From NCBI GenBank assembly GCA_013180625.2, contig SNVD02006168.1, forward strand, positions 180,230-244,229: a DNA stretch of 64,000 nucleotides, given 5' to 3'. Source of the stretch: Boswellia sacra. Its lineage: Eukaryota; Streptophyta; Magnoliopsida; Sapindales; Burseraceae. The notes below the pieces were generated by a model that saw only the letters and a program-made list of their open reading frames with translations, was not told where the DNA came from and ran no database searches. This document shows positions 12,217 to 24,983 of the stretch, piece by piece. Position numbers and translations under genes: made by a program. Position 1 is the stretch's first letter. Every line of letters starts with the position of its first letter.

Positions 12217-14232
12217 ATGGGAACTGCAGTTCCAAGTTCCGTGAATACAATGATAGCCGATAAGGAAACGGGCATCATTGATTCTCCAGAAGAGCTTGAT
12301 GCTGGAGCTTTATTTGTCCTCAAGTCAAGAGGTGAGTGATTGATAGGACGATGAATAAAGAGTTCTATTCTCAATTTTGGCTCTATATTATTTGTCTATG
12401 TTTGTTTTCTGAAAGTGGGTGTATTGGTTTTAGGATCATGGTTGCACTGTGGATATCATTTGACAACATCAATTGTGGGACCCGTGATTTTCAGTCTTCC
12501 CTTTGCTCTGGCCTTGTTAGGCTGGGTTCCTGGAGTTCTGACTCTGGCTCTGGCAGCCCTGGTGACTTTCTATTCTTACAATCTTCTGTCAGTGGTTTTG
12601 GAGCACCATGCACAACTTGGGAAGCGTCAGCTTCGGTTCAGGGACATGGCCAGAGACATTTTAGGTTAGTAAACGGTGACAAAAGCGTTGTCTCCCATCT
12701 TCTGTGGAAGATATACCCATATCTGAACGCAATTTTTGGAAGCAATAAAACAAATTTAATTGACAGAAAGTAACTAATTATGTAATTTGGCAGGACCTGG
12801 GTGGAGCAAGTTTCTTGTAGCGCCACTTCAGTTTGCAATATGCTATGGTGCTGTAATTGCCTGCACTCTTCTAGGAGGTCAGAGTCTCAAGGTTAGTAGG
12901 TAATTTCAGTTGAGAGGAAATTTGGGAGCAGATAAGTGCTTTATATTAAAGCATTTAGAAGTGCTTTTTAAAGAAATATCCTTGAAGTTTTCATTTAATT
13001 TATCATCTGAATTACATGTTGCAGTTCATTTACTTGCTCTACCAACCTAAAGGAACAATGCAGCTGTACCAATTCATAATAATTTTCTCTACCGTACCCT
13101 TAATTTTGGCACAAATGCCATCTTTCCACTCCCTGAGGCACATCAACCTTGTCTCTTTAGTTCTCTGTCTCGCTTACAGCATTTGTGCTGTTGCCGGTTC
13201 CATGTACATTGGTAAGCATCACATGACAGGATATATATATATCAAACAAAGAAGTTTCTTATGCATGAAGTTGTTACCTCTCAGGATATTCCAAGAATGC
13301 TCCAGTTAGGAACTATTCTGTAAATGGATCTCAAAAAGATCGAATTTTCAGCGCTTTCAATAGTATATCAATCTTCTCTACCACCTATGCATCTGGAATT
13401 ATCCCTGAAATACAGGTTTTCCCTTAACTTCCTTGCTCGGGGTGCTAAAAGATTTGATCAGAACAGCATGAAATTTTTACAGCATCTTGAACTTCAAATA
13501 CCTCCTAACAGAAAATTCTGCCCTTGCACAGGCAACCTTAGCAGCCCCAGTCAAGGGCAAGATGTTCAAAGGCCTATGCATTTGTTACGCTGTCATAGTC
13601 ACCACATATTTCAGCATTGGGATCTCCGGGTATTGGGCATTTGGTAGTCAAGCTTTGCCCACAATTCTTACGAATTTTATGGGTGACGAAAAGCCATTGC
13701 TGCCCACTTGGTTTCTTTTGATGACCAACATCTTCACTCTTATGCAACTAGTTGCCATCACTGTGGTAAGAGCTGCTCATTTCCAGTGTTACTAGTGACT
13801 GATTGCTAATGAAATGTCCATGATAATAACATAATGAACTTTTTGGTGCAGATTTACTTACAACCAACAAATGAAGTGTTTGAAAATTGGTTTGCGAACC
13901 CGAAGATGGATCAATTCTCTATTCGCAACATCATACCAAGATTGATATTCCGGTCACTTTCAGTGATCACTGCTACGTTTTTTGCAGCAATGTTACCTTT
14001 CTTTGGAGACATCATGGCACTATTTGGAGCATTTGGATGCATTCCTATAGATTTCATTGTACCAATGGTATTCTATAATGTGACTTTCAGGCCCTCCAAA
14101 CAGAGCATAATATTTTGGGGAAACACATTGATAGCAGTAGCATCCTCGGGCCTGGTAGCAGTGGGAGCAGTAGCATCGGTTCGACAACTAGTTCTGGATG
14201 CCAAGATGTATAACTTATTTGCTAATATGTAA
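12217..14232 (+). CDS. GABA transporter 1-like amino-acid transporter (AAAP family), copy 2, apparently intact
   Basis: Seven exons join in phase with GT-AG borders: 12217-12331, 12434-12664, 12794-12891, 13025-13211, 13285-13415, 13532-13765, 13852-14232. They give 1377 bp (458 residues plus stop), a normal length for plant GAT1/LHT-type carriers. The start ATG opens a hydrophilic N-terminus (MGTAVPSSV...) before the first membrane region; the family phrases GSWLHCGYHLTTSIVGP, LVTFYSYNLLSVVLEHH, GYWAFG and DEKPLLPTWFLLM are present, as is the C-terminal SVRQLVLDA segment. About ten hydrophobic segments fit a proton-coupled membrane carrier for neutral amino acids or GABA at the plasma membrane (family knowledge; the substrate is not proven by sequence). 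It is the only transporter copy here without a break. Confidence 0.92.
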
Positions 14233-14972
14233 TGCTAACAATGGATTGTCTACTCAATTAGTGTTGTCAGAATGGAATAAACTCATCTCATCAAATATGC
14301 ATCTACACAAAACCTTAAGAATAGAATGGACGCTCCATGTAATAATCCTAATTCAAATCTAATGTGAGAAGCTTCCACTGAGAAGCCAGAAACATAGATG
14401 CCATCAAGTGTCAAACAAGCAATCTACTGTTTTTCTTTTTATAATTTGTTGCAGAAACCAAATTTCTGAGGAAACGAAGTAAAAGAAAATGCATTTTTCA
14501 AGTTTTAGAATATGTTTGACAATGCTAAAATCACATTCAAACACACCCTCAACCTCAAGGATACAATTTACACTTACTAGTATAAGCAGCTAACAGTTTT
14601 TCCTGCCAAGTTTTTATCTGGAATAGCAAGTAATCCTACAAAAGTGTCTGCTGGTGAAAATAGAATAGCCACTTGCCAAATAACTAAATAGAATATCCAC
14701 TACTTTTTTATTGACTAGACAAAGTTGGACTCTCGTACCCAAGTAATGATGAGTACTAAATCAATCTTTACATCTAAAATTAATGTTAGTGATATGTTTC
14801 CATTAAAAATGCTTTGTAAAATACAGCAGATGAATTTGACCCCCATTGCTTCTACAGGAACACCAACTTTTGCTTTCTTGTTTTTGCTAATTTTTGGCTT
14901 ACCAGGTCATGCAAAAGACAAATAAACTGTTTGGAAAAACTCATAAATACTTCAGCAAAATATATATTTCCA
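14233..14972. other. Intergenic, no gene seen
   Basis: AT-rich region between the transporter stop codon and the 5' LTR of copia 3. It likely includes the transporter 3' untranslated region. No coding homology was recognised; short ORFs are not convincing. Confidence 0.55.
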
Positions 14973-15605
14973 TGGAAAAATGGCTTAACTTGTGTAGTAC
15001 AAACATCAAAGTTGCGCAAGAGTGCAAGTAGAGTTGCGCAAGAACTCAAGTATGCAGCATTAGACATTGCAGCCAGAAACTTTGCGTTGGAGCGCAAGAT
15101 ATTGAGTAGGCATGCAAAGTATTCTGCACAGGAGCACAACAAAAGGTCTGAAAGCATGCTAAGTCAGAGACCTTGAGCTAGAGCGTAAGATACATTGCGC
15201 GGGAGCGCAACTTCGATTTTTCTTTTTTAAAATTACACTTGGCACTTAGTCATTGGCTTTCACAAATTATCTTGGGGAATAAAAGAGACGTGTTATTCCA
15301 TTTTATTTAACATAAAAGAGAGATAGATTAGAGAAGGTTTAGAGAAATTAGGGATTTCTTGGGTTGAAAGTTAACCTAATTTTCTTCTAGGTTGACTTGT
15401 AAATCTCTTGTACTCTTGTTTTTCACGATAGTGGATAGCTCATCACCAGTAATTGGATGTAGAATCACTCTAGTAGTTTGAACCAGTATAAATTTTTGTC
15501 TTCTTGTTGATTTCTTTTATTTTTTGCTAGGGTATGTGCTTGAAACTCCTAGATTAATTTCGTTAAAGCTACTTATAAATATGTGTGCCTCTTATCTTCA
15601 CAATA
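14973..15605 (+). repeat. 5' LTR of copia 3
   Basis: Starts TGGAAAAATGG. Its first half is rich in repeated GCGCAAG/AGCGCAA phrases. It ends CTTCACAATA just before the primer-binding site at 15609-15620 (TGGTATCAGAGA). Confidence 0.8.
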
Positions 15606-15733
15606 AATTGGTATCAGAGATTGGTTACGGCTGATTTAGAGTTCTTTAGTGGTTAAGCCCTTAGTACGGTAGGTGTTCGATAAAAGTTCTGAGTCGTATT
15701 TGTGCAATATGAAAAGTGTTCGATGAAATTCCT

Positions 15734-18700
15734 ATGATGGCTACATCAACTACCAAGCATGAGATTAAGAAGTTTGATGGTAGCAATGATTTTACTATTC
15801 GGAGAATGAAGATGTTGGCTATGCTTGGCAGTCTAGGATTGGATGAAGCCCTTCGAGGTGAAAGAAAGATGCCGGATAACTACAATGTTGAGAAGAAGAA
15901 AAATATTATGAAGAAGGCTTACAAAATATTAATTCTCTATTTAAGTGACAAAGTGTTGAGGTAAGTTTCAAGGATAAAACTGTGGCTGAAGTATGGTTAA
16001 AGCTAGAAAGCTTTTATATGACTAAGAATCTGTCTAGTAGATTGTATTTGAAAGTTAAATTCTTTACATTCAAAATGGCTGAGGATAAGAACTTGTAAGA
16101 CAATAATGATGAGTTTAATAAACTGTGCTTAAACTTACAAAGCATACAAATTGAATATGATAATGAGGACAAGGCATAGGTGTTGTTGCATTCTCTTTCG
16201 AAGTCATACAAGAATTTTGTAGATATTTAGAAGCATGGTAGGGAAATACTTTCGCTTGATGATAGTATTGGTGCGTTAAATTCGAAAAATCTCCAAGGGA
16301 AGAATGAGTTACGTGAACACTTGAATGAAAAGTTGCATGTTAGAGGTAGGAGTGATAAGAGAGATTATAAAGGGAAGTCACACTCAAGGTCTAAGTCAAA
16401 GGGGAAGAAAGCCATAAAATATTTCCATTGTCATGAGGAGGGCATATTATGAGGCTTTGTCCTAAGAAGGAAAAAGAACGAGAAAGGAAAGATGTAAGAA
16501 AAGGGTGATGCTGCTATCATAGAGGATGGATGTAAGAGTTCTGATGTGTTGGTTGTGACAACTAAAAACTCGAATAGGCAATGGGTTCTAGACTCCGATT
16601 GTTCGTTTCACATGACACCTAATAGAAGCTGATTTGAATCTTATGAGAAGATTGATAGTGAAAAAGTTCTACTGGGTGATAACAAAGTTTGTAGTATGGT
16701 AGGCATAGGAACAATTTGGATTAAAACTCATAATGGTATAGAAAGAGTTTTGTCAGCTATGAGGCACATCCCTAAGTTAAAGAGGAATTTGATTTCACTA
16801 GGAATACTTAATTCTAATGGCTATAGTTATAAAGGATAGAATGGTACCTTGAAAGTTACAAGAGGATCATTGGTTGTGATGAAAGGTGTGAGGGAAAATG
16901 GCATATATATTTTTCAACGTAGCATTAGAATTTGAGAAGCAAATTTAGCCTTAGCTATAGATAATAAAGCCTACTTGTGGAAAAGAGGGCTTCATGAGTT
17001 ACAAAAGTAAGGTTTGTCGTGAGGAGACAAGTTGGAAAAATCGAAGTTTTGTGAGCATTACGTATTTGGCAAGGCCACAAGGGTAAAATTCACTTTCTCT
17101 TTTTACATTATTAGAGAGACTCTCAATTATGTCTATTCTGATCTATAAAGTCTATCTAAGGATGCAACTTTAGGTGGAGAAAGGTACTTTATATGTATTA
17201 TAGATGATTGTTTAAGGAAGGTGTGGGTATTCATCTTAAAGACGAAGGATGAGGCATTCCAAAGGTTCAAGGATTGGAAAAAAATGATTGAGATCCAAAC
17301 GGGTAGAAAGGTCTGGAAGGTTAGAACTGATAATGATTTTGGAGTTCTTGAATGAAGAGTTCAACCATTTTGTAACAATGAATGAGTAATGAGGCACAAG
17401 ACGATATAGCGCAACAAAATGATTTGACTGAAAGGATGAATAGAACAATTCTTGAAAGTGTTAGATGCATGTTGTTGAATGCTAGTATGCCCAAGAAGTT
17501 TTTGATGAAAGCAGTTAATATAGTAGCGCACTTGATCTATAAATGTCCATCATCGGTTATTAATTTCAAGACACTGAAAAAAGTGTGAACCGGTTCATCT
17601 CTGAGCTACAGTCATTTGAGAGTCTTTGATTGTGTGGCCTATGCACACATCAAACAAAGAAAATTGGAGCCAAGGACAAGTGCATGTTTGTTTGCTATCC
17701 AGATGGTGTGAAAGTGTACAAATTGTGGTGATAAGAGTCAAATATTTCAAAGTACTTTACATGTAAAGATGTTACTTTAGTGAGTCGAAGTTCTACTTTG
17801 GGGGCTGTTCAAAACCTCAGTCCAAAACTTGTGAAGATGTTACAATTACAGATGGTGTTGAGACTGAGGTAGAGCTTTATGTCACTGGAGATTCTCAAAA
17901 TAAAGAGGCAAGTGAAGCAATTGAACATGATGCCACTAATGAAGTTCTTGATGAGTCAAAAGACTTGAACAATTATCAACTAGCAAGAGATCATGCTAAG
18001 AGGACTAGAGTCGCACCTGTGAGGTATGGTTATGCTAATTTTGTAGCTTTTGCATTGTTAGTATCTAAGGAGATTGAAGGTAATTAGCCTAGAAGTTATA
18101 AAGAATCAATCTCTAGTAAAGATAGAAAGTCTTTGGCAGCAACCAATGAAGGAGAAAATAGATTCTTTGAATATGAATCATACTTGGAGTTTGATTGACA
18201 ACACTACTAGGGAAAGGATAGTAGGTTATAAATGGGTTTTTAAACAGAAAGAAAATGCTTGTTGGCATAGAAAGCCTAGGTATAAGGCTAGGTTGGTTGC
18301 AAAAGGGTTCACCCAAAAGGAAGGCATTGATTTCAATGAGGTCTTCTCTCCTGTTGTGAAACATGCTTATATTAGAGTTCCACTTGCTCCAGTAACTCAG
18401 TTTAACATAGAGCTAGAATAGATGGATGGCAAAATGACATTTTTTCATGGTAATTTAGAGGAAAGGATTGTGATGGCACAACCTAAAGGTTTTGTGAAAG
18501 TAGCCTCAAGTAGTCATTAAGGTAATAGTATTTGAAGTTTGATGACTTTATGATCAAACATGGTTATGCTATGAGTAAATATGATAGTTATGTCTATGTC
18601 AAGTTGGGATTTTCTTATTGATGTATATTGATTGCATCAATGAACAAGGAGGAAATTAGAAAACTAAAAATTCAGCTGAATGAAGAATTTCATATGAAAG

Positions 18701-19640
18701 ATTTGGGTTGTGCTAAGAAGATTTGGGGAATGAAGATCTGGGGAATGAAGATCATTAGAGATAGAGGTAGAGGCTTGTTATTTCTATCTCAATGTGACTA
18801 CATACTCAAGATACTTGAAAAGTTCAACATGGCTGGTGCAAAGAAGGTTCAAACCTTTGGTAGCTCACTTTAAACTTTCAACATCACAATCTCCTGCTAC
18901 AAATGTAAAAAAAAGAGGAGATGGATAAAACTCCTTGTACAAGTGCTATAGGAAGATGTAATCTATGGTCTATACAAGGCCTGACTTGGCATATGCAACT
19001 AGTTTGGCAAGTCGTTTCATGGCAAATCTAGGTAAAAATCGTTGGAAGGCTGTCAAGTGGATATTTACGTATCTCAAAGGTACTTCAAGCTATGGGTTGG
19101 TCTATAAAAAAAGCAAAAATATTGATGAAAAGTTGGTGGGTTATATGGATGTAGATTTTGCTGGTGATTCTGATAAAGGAAGGTCGTTCACCTGTTATGT
19201 ATTCATGTTGTTTGGTTACATTATCAGTTAGAAAGCCAATTTGCAATTAATTGTAGCTCTTTCAACAACTAAGGTTGAATATATTGCTACTATAGAGGCT
19301 GTTAAAGAAGCATTATGGCTATAAGGGTTTGTAAATGAATTTGGTATGAGATAAGACCACGTGAAGATGTTTTAAGACAACCAAAGCTCCATACATTTGA
19401 CAAAAAATTAAATGGATCGTGAAAGAACAAAACATAGACATCAAGCTACATTTCATTAGGGATATTGTTACTGAGAGAAAGGTATCAGTAGTTAAGATAT
19501 ACACTGAAAGAAATCCAATTGATATGATCACTAAGCCTATTACTAGTATCAAATCCAACATCAAATTCAACACTTGTTTGGATTTGATACAAGTAATGGA
19601 TGGAATGATATGGCTTAAAGATAGGAGTAACTAGTAATTT
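15734..19640 (+). pseudogene. Copia 3 gag-pol relic
   Basis: Fragments in several frames follow copia order: Gag start near 15734 (KFDGSNDFTI...); degenerate knuckle near 16415-16455; protease-like LDSDCSFHMT segment near 16590; integrase segment TERMNRTILESVRCML near 17420; RT entry WVFKQKENA...[15 protein letters not shown] near 18230-18330; RNase H segments near 18965-19230 and 19420-19640 ending DMITKPITS. Internal stops and indels are numerous throughout, which marks it as the oldest element here. Confidence 0.85.
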
Positions 19641-19690
19641 ATAATGATAGTTTACAGTAGGGAACACAAGCTTGATTCAAGGTGAAGATT

Positions 19691-19910
19691 TGTAAAAAAA
19701 TAACTTAACTTATGTAGTGTAGTCATAAGAGTTACGCTAGAGCGCAAGTATGCAGCATCAAACATTGCAGGCAGAAACTTTGCGCTGGTACGCAAGATGG
19801 GTTGCCCTGGAGTGCAAGATATTGTGCAGTCATACAAAGTATTCTGCACAAGTGCGCAACAAAAGGTCTTGAAGCATGCCAAGTCAGAGACCTTACGCTG
19901 GAGTGCAAAA
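19691..19910 (+). repeat. 3' LTR of copia 3, piece 1 of 3
   Basis: Starts TGTAAAAAAATAACTTAAC after a purine tract and runs to the CAAAA (19906-19910) that was duplicated when element A inserted. It matches the first third of the 5' LTR. Confidence 0.85.
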
Positions 19911-21678
19911 TGTTGACTCAGGTATGGCAACCCAAGGGGGGGGTGAATTTGGTTTTTATTTATAAAAACGGATTTAGAAAACTTTTCTTGAAAGATCAAA
20001 ATTATTTAAATCTTTCTTTAAGAACAAAGGTGAAGAAGATGAAAATAGAATGCAATCAAGAGAATGGCAATAAAGAACAATCACAAGTGCAACTAAATAT
20101 AAAGAGATAGGGATAGAGAGAGTGCAAACTCAATTTACGTGGTTCGACAAACCTTGCCTACGTCCACGGGCTCCTAGCTCCACGAGCTAAGTTTTCTACT
20201 AAGTTGTAGAAATCTTTACAACTTGCTTGATGAACAACCACACCAAGACTTTTTCTTCCAACCCTTGATAACACCACACCAAGAGTTCTTCTTGATGAAC
20301 AACCTCACCAAGGCAAATTTCCTTCAACCTTGATAACACCACACCAAGAGTTCTTCTTGATGAACAACCTCACCAAGGCAAATTTCCTTCAACTCTTGAT
20401 AACACCACACCAAGAGTTCTTCTTGATGAACAACCTCACCAAGGAAAGAGTTCTCTCAAGGATAACTTTTATCCTTTACAAGAAAATCTCACTCTCACCA
20501 CAATACAAGAACAAAGATAATTTTTACAACTAAAATATAACTCTCTTCAAAGAGTAGATAAAGAATATAAAAGCTCTCTAGACTTGATATTTCTCTTATT
20601 TTTTGCTTGATAAAATGCTTCTCTTGCACTTGTCTTTCTAAATGCATGCATGGGAGAAGGGCTCCTTTTATAGGCAAATAGGATGAACTTAATCAAGTGA
20701 AGACACCATCTCCAAATTTTCTGCCCACCATAAAAATTGTAATCTTGTCTGTCATTTTTGTCAATGTTCCATTTGAAATTTGAAAATCTATAAAAAAGAT
20801 CTGCAAATTTGAATAAGCTTTCCAACACATCAAGAATCAAGTCATTTGGATATCTGTAGCTCAAGATATGGCCAAAACACCATTCGGTGCTCATGTGACT
20901 TGATTTTTCTTCCTTGTGTCAGTCCACCGAATTGAATGATAATTCTGTCAGCATTTCGTTTGAAATTTGAATTTCTTCAAAACATAAAAGATCTGAATAT
21001 TTGAATAAGCTTTCCAAAACATTAAGAATCAAAGAATTTGAATATCTCTATCTTAAGATATGACCAAAACACCATTCGGTGCTCATGTGAATTGATTTTT
21101 CTTCCTTGTGTCAGTCCACCAAATTGCATGTCAATTATGTCAGCCTTCCATTTGAAATTTGAATTTCTTCAAAACATATGAAATATGCCTCATTATGTCC
21201 TCTTTCCAATTCCATAAGAATCAAGTCATTTTGATTTTTATAGCTCAAGATATGTCTAAAAGAGTATTCGGTGCTCATGTCAGCTGCTTCCATTTGTCTT
21301 TCAAATTGCATGATGATTTGGACAACCTTACACTTGAAATTTTAATTTCTTTAAAACATATGAAATGTTATAAATTGAGTAAGCTTTCCAAAAGCTTAAG
21401 AATCACATCATTTGGACATCTGTAGAGAAATATATGACCAATTGATTGAACATTGCTCATGTGTCACATTCCTTGAATCAAACCTTATTCTTAAACTTTG
21501 GTGCCTTTAACATGTAGTCTTCTCCTTAGCTTCAAAACTTCATTTTAATAAGCCTTTTCTTGATTTTACAATTATTTCAATGATATTACTCTTGCACATA
21601 AATAAATATGTTAGTAAATCACAATGAATCAATGTGTATTGTTATCATCAAAATTATCATGTAGCCTTAGGGCTAACA
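19911..21678 (-). repeat. Element A 3' LTR (left on the plus strand)
   Basis: 1768 bp. It contains three good copies of a 65-66 bp tandem repeat (about 20216-20445; AAGAGTTC phrase at 20281, 20346 and 20412). A TATA box reads TTTTATA on the plus strand at 20666-20672 (TATAAAAGG on the minus strand). Its inner edge is the polypurine complement at 21679. Confidence 0.9.
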
Positions 21679-21984
21679 ATCTACCCCTTTTTGATGATGA
21701 CAAACCATTGATTGCTTTCAAATAATATCTAAAATAAAGATTGAAAATAAAATCAAGAATAAACAAAAAAAATGGCACTTGTTATGAATATAAGCAATCC
21801 AACTATTTCTCCCCCTTTTGTTATCATAAAAAAGATGTAGTCAAATTAATTACTCCCCCTAAATATATTCTCCCCTTTAACATATGCTACCATTTAAATA
21901 TTATCATATAAAAGAAAAATTAAGACATATCCAACATGCCTAATTCTCTTCTAATTATGCAAAATCTATCTTGACTAAGGATTT

Positions 21985-22418
21985 TAGTCATATTTGGGTC
22001 TAGGGACTAATTCCCAAACTTGATTTCTATCAAATTGGTTCAATTCTCCTTGCATAGCCAAAATCCAACTTTTGTCATTTTTGGCTTCTTTAAAAGATTT
22101 TGGTTCAAATTAAGAGACAAATACAAAATGATTACAAAAGTTCTCAAAAGAAGATCTAGTTCTCATACCTTGTTATGGTTCACCAATAATGAGATCATTA
22201 GGGTGAGCTTTTGCGTACCTTCATTCCTTTGGTAATTCTTGGAAAAAATCAATTACTTCCTCAAGCTTTTCTTTTTGAAGTTGTAATTCATCTTGGCTCT
22301 TTTCATTAAGCCTTGATTCCTTGATTTGCCTTTCCATCTCAATAATATCATCATCTAAATTCTTTGAAGAAATCACATTAGTTTCATCAAATTCAACATG
22401 TATAGATTCTTCAATAAT
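21985..22418 (-). pseudogene. Element A pol, end of the integrase region and truncated tail
   Basis: The minus-strand reading continues from the integrase part at 26654 across the CACTA insertion (FDETNVISSKNLDDD near 22380) and reaches the region just before RT. Near 21995 homology to element C stops abruptly (C position about 57816) and non-coding sequence leads to the polypurine tracts. RT and RNase H are absent. Confidence 0.8.
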
Positions 22419-22589
22419 CACTACTACATAAATGGTCTTTTACTGCATTTATTTACTGCAGGCCTTTAAAAATGCAGTAAAAATTTGAATTTTGTGGTGG
22501 GCTAACGTAACCGCAGTAAAAATTATGAACTTTACGGCGGTTTTGGAGGCCTGCAATAAAAAGTTTTTTATATAATCAAATTATTATAC

Positions 22590-23360
22590 TTGGTTCCTCT
22601 CTTCTACGCCATTCTCCCACTTCTCTCTCTCCCTCGTGTTCCCCTCTCAAATCTCTAATTTCATCTCCTCTTCTCTGCCCTTCATAGTGCCTTTCATTTT
22701 ATCTCTCTATCTCACCAACACACAGACAGAAAATTTCATCATCACCAGATTTGCTTCCTCTTCTCAATCCCCCAATTGTAAGTCTATCTCAACCCTAGAT
22801 TTTTTTGATTTTGCCCCTCGATCTTATCTCTATTTTCAAGATCCCTAATTTTCCTGTATTTTATTTTCCTTGTGTGATTAATTCACTCCCAAACACCAGC
22901 TTATCACCATGTCGGCCCTGTTTTGAAGAAGAGAAAATAAACAAAAACAAAAGCTTCAGCCTCACAAAGCAAAGCGAACCGAAACGCCTGTAAGCATTCC
23001 TCTTCTCTTCCCTTCTCTAAACCTATCTCTTTCTCGCTTTAATCAATTTCTTTCACTCCCCTTCCCTTTTGACAAAGACAACTTTCAGGGCTTGGTTGTG
23101 AGAATCGAGGCTTTTTGATCGCTGTGTTCGAACAACAACCATCACCATCGACGGCGGTCCTAGATGATGGAGGCTTTCGTCGACTTCTAATTCTCGCCCT
23201 GTATTTGAATCGCTTTTAAGATTTGGAAAAATTAGGGTTAGGGTTTGTTTGGATTTTGATTAGAGGCCTTCGATTGCAAATTGGTCTTCTTTGTACTCTG
23301 TTTGATTATAGTCGTATTGAAGTTAAAGGCTAGATTTTTTTTCCAGTCGTATTGAAGAAG
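22590..23360 (+). other. Captured 5' leader-like sequence in the CACTA element
   Basis: CT-rich sequence with splice-like GTAAGT/GTAAGC sites (22779, 22990) resembles plant 5' untranslated exons and introns. Its source gene is not identified. It lies immediately before the methyltransferase fragment and may supply a promoter or leader (inference). Confidence 0.4.
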
Positions 23361-23366
23361 CGGAAG

Positions 23367-24294
23367 ATGGCAAGTTTAAGTGAAAACCCATTGGAAATGG
23401 AGGAAGAGACAGAGGTGAAGATGGTGAAGTTGGGATCGTATGGAGGGAAAGTTAGGTTATTATCTGATTCAGAATCAGAATCAGAATCAGAATCAGCTGT
23501 AGAAGAGACCATGCTACTATGGGGAATTCAGCAGCCAACTCTCTCTAAACCCAACGCATTTGTCTCCCAATCTTCCTTGCAGCTACGCCTTGACGCTTGT
23601 GGCCACTCTCTCACCATTCTCCAGTCTCCTTCTTCTTTGGTATCTTCACTTTTCATTTTGCTTCTCTGTATACCCACTTGGAAACCCTACTTACTTGCCC
23701 CGTAATATTACCGCCTATAACATTTTATTAATCATGAATTCCTGCTTTCCATATTATTGATTTCATGTTGTTTCAGTGTAATGAACGATTCCCAGTATTG
23801 TTATTTTTGGGACCATGTTATGATACTTGCCAGTGTCTATCGTTATTGGGTTATTGGTTGATTATATTACTTGCAGGGTGCGCCTGGAGTAACTGGAGCA
23901 GTGATGTGGGACAATGGAGTTGTGTTGGGGAAGTTCTTAGAGCATGCAGTGGACTCAGGGATGCTTCTACTTTAAGGAAAAAAGATTGTTGAGTTGGGTT
24001 CTGGCTGTGGTTTAGTTGGGTAATCATTAACATTTAGCACTATCTCTTACTCTTGCTTTTCTGCTTTATCACTTTTAACTGTTTGATTCTTATGTTTTAT
24101 TACTTTTAGCTGTGTTGCAGCTCTTTTGGGTGCTCAAGTTATCCTTACTGATTTGTCGGATAGACTGAGGCTACTGAGAAAGAATGTTGAAGCTAATTTG
24201 TAACATGGAGATTTGCAGGGCTCTGCCACAGTCAAGGAGCTTACATGGGGTGATGACCCTGATCAGGACATGGTTCAACCTTTATCTGATTATA
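23367..24294 (+). pseudogene. Captured METTL21-like lysine methyltransferase fragment (three exons)
   Basis: Exons 23367-23639, 23877-24019 and 24110-24294 with GT-AG introns. Exon 1 gives a Ser/Glu-rich N-terminus (repeated SE near 23470). Exon 2 carries GVTGAVMWDNGVVLGKFLEH and the SAM-binding motif VELGSGCGLVG. Exon 3 carries GAQVILTDLSDRL and ELTWGDDPDQD. These are hallmarks of the METTL21/Methyltransf_16 seven-beta-strand protein methyltransferases. In-frame TAA codons in exon 2 (just before GKKIVELG) and exon 3 (after NVEANL) break it, and the C-terminal catalytic part is missing. Retained introns show it is not a retrocopy. Confidence 0.8.
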
Positions 24295-24478
24295 GTAATG
24301 ATCTCTCTATTGTTTGATCAACAGAATGCAATAACTGCCCTTGATTATATGTTTCTGTTTCTAGGTTTTGTCGAAAATTGGTGAAAATATGGTATATTTG
24401 GTTTTAATTTTGATTGAGAATGGCAAGTAATGTCTTTCTGATCTTGATCTTTAATTTTGATGTCGGAAAATTAAATAG

Positions 24479-24586
24479 ATTGTGAAGAGTTAGGTTAAAA
24501 AAATTAGCCGTGCAAAGGGGTTGAATGAGCAACTGGTTCAAGAAGCAAATGCCAAGATATTTACATTTGGTTCTTATCGACTTGGG
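24479..24586 (+). pseudogene. Captured poly(A) polymerase exon fragment
   Basis: The translation includes KKISRAKGLNEQLVQEANA followed by KIFTFGSYRLG, the start of the nucleotidyltransferase core of plant nuclear poly(A) polymerases (the FGS-Y-RLGV motif precedes the catalytic Asp residues). An in-frame TAG replaces what is usually Trp before KKISRAKG. The exon stops at a GT donor at 24587. The catalytic DID residues are not included. The source is a different gene from both neighbours. Confidence 0.75.
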
Positions 24587-24983
24587 GTATGATAATATTC
24601 TGAAAGGATTACATTTAGTGAAATTCGTCTTTTCTTTTGCTTATGTTTCTTTTTTGAAGAAAAAAAGCATGACAAATGATTTGCTGAATCGTTTAATTTG
24701 AGATAGCATTTATTTATTTATTTTTATTAAATTTCTAGAGGATCCTTTTACATATTGTGCATTCCAGATAACTATAAGTTTCTGTTGGCATGGGTATGGT
24801 AAACTATTTTACGTGGACCCTATAGTGTAGTTGGTTAGCACTATGTCTAGTCTATTGGTTTAGGTTTTTACTTCGATTATCAGCATAAACAGTAAATAAT
24901 CTTGTATAAGGTGTTTATAAAATTTCCCTGGCCATTGTTTAATATTTTGAATTTCTTCCATTTTCCCCATTTCACAAAAACAG

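Noticed and set aside
20216..20445. CRISPR-like array of 65-bp repeats
   Set aside because: Head-to-tail repeats have no unique spacers, lie in an LTR and recur at the same LTR position in other elements of a plant genome.
22636..22993. Possible proteins in the CT-rich leader of the CACTA element
   Set aside because: Composition and splice-like sites fit untranslated leader; no recognisable protein.
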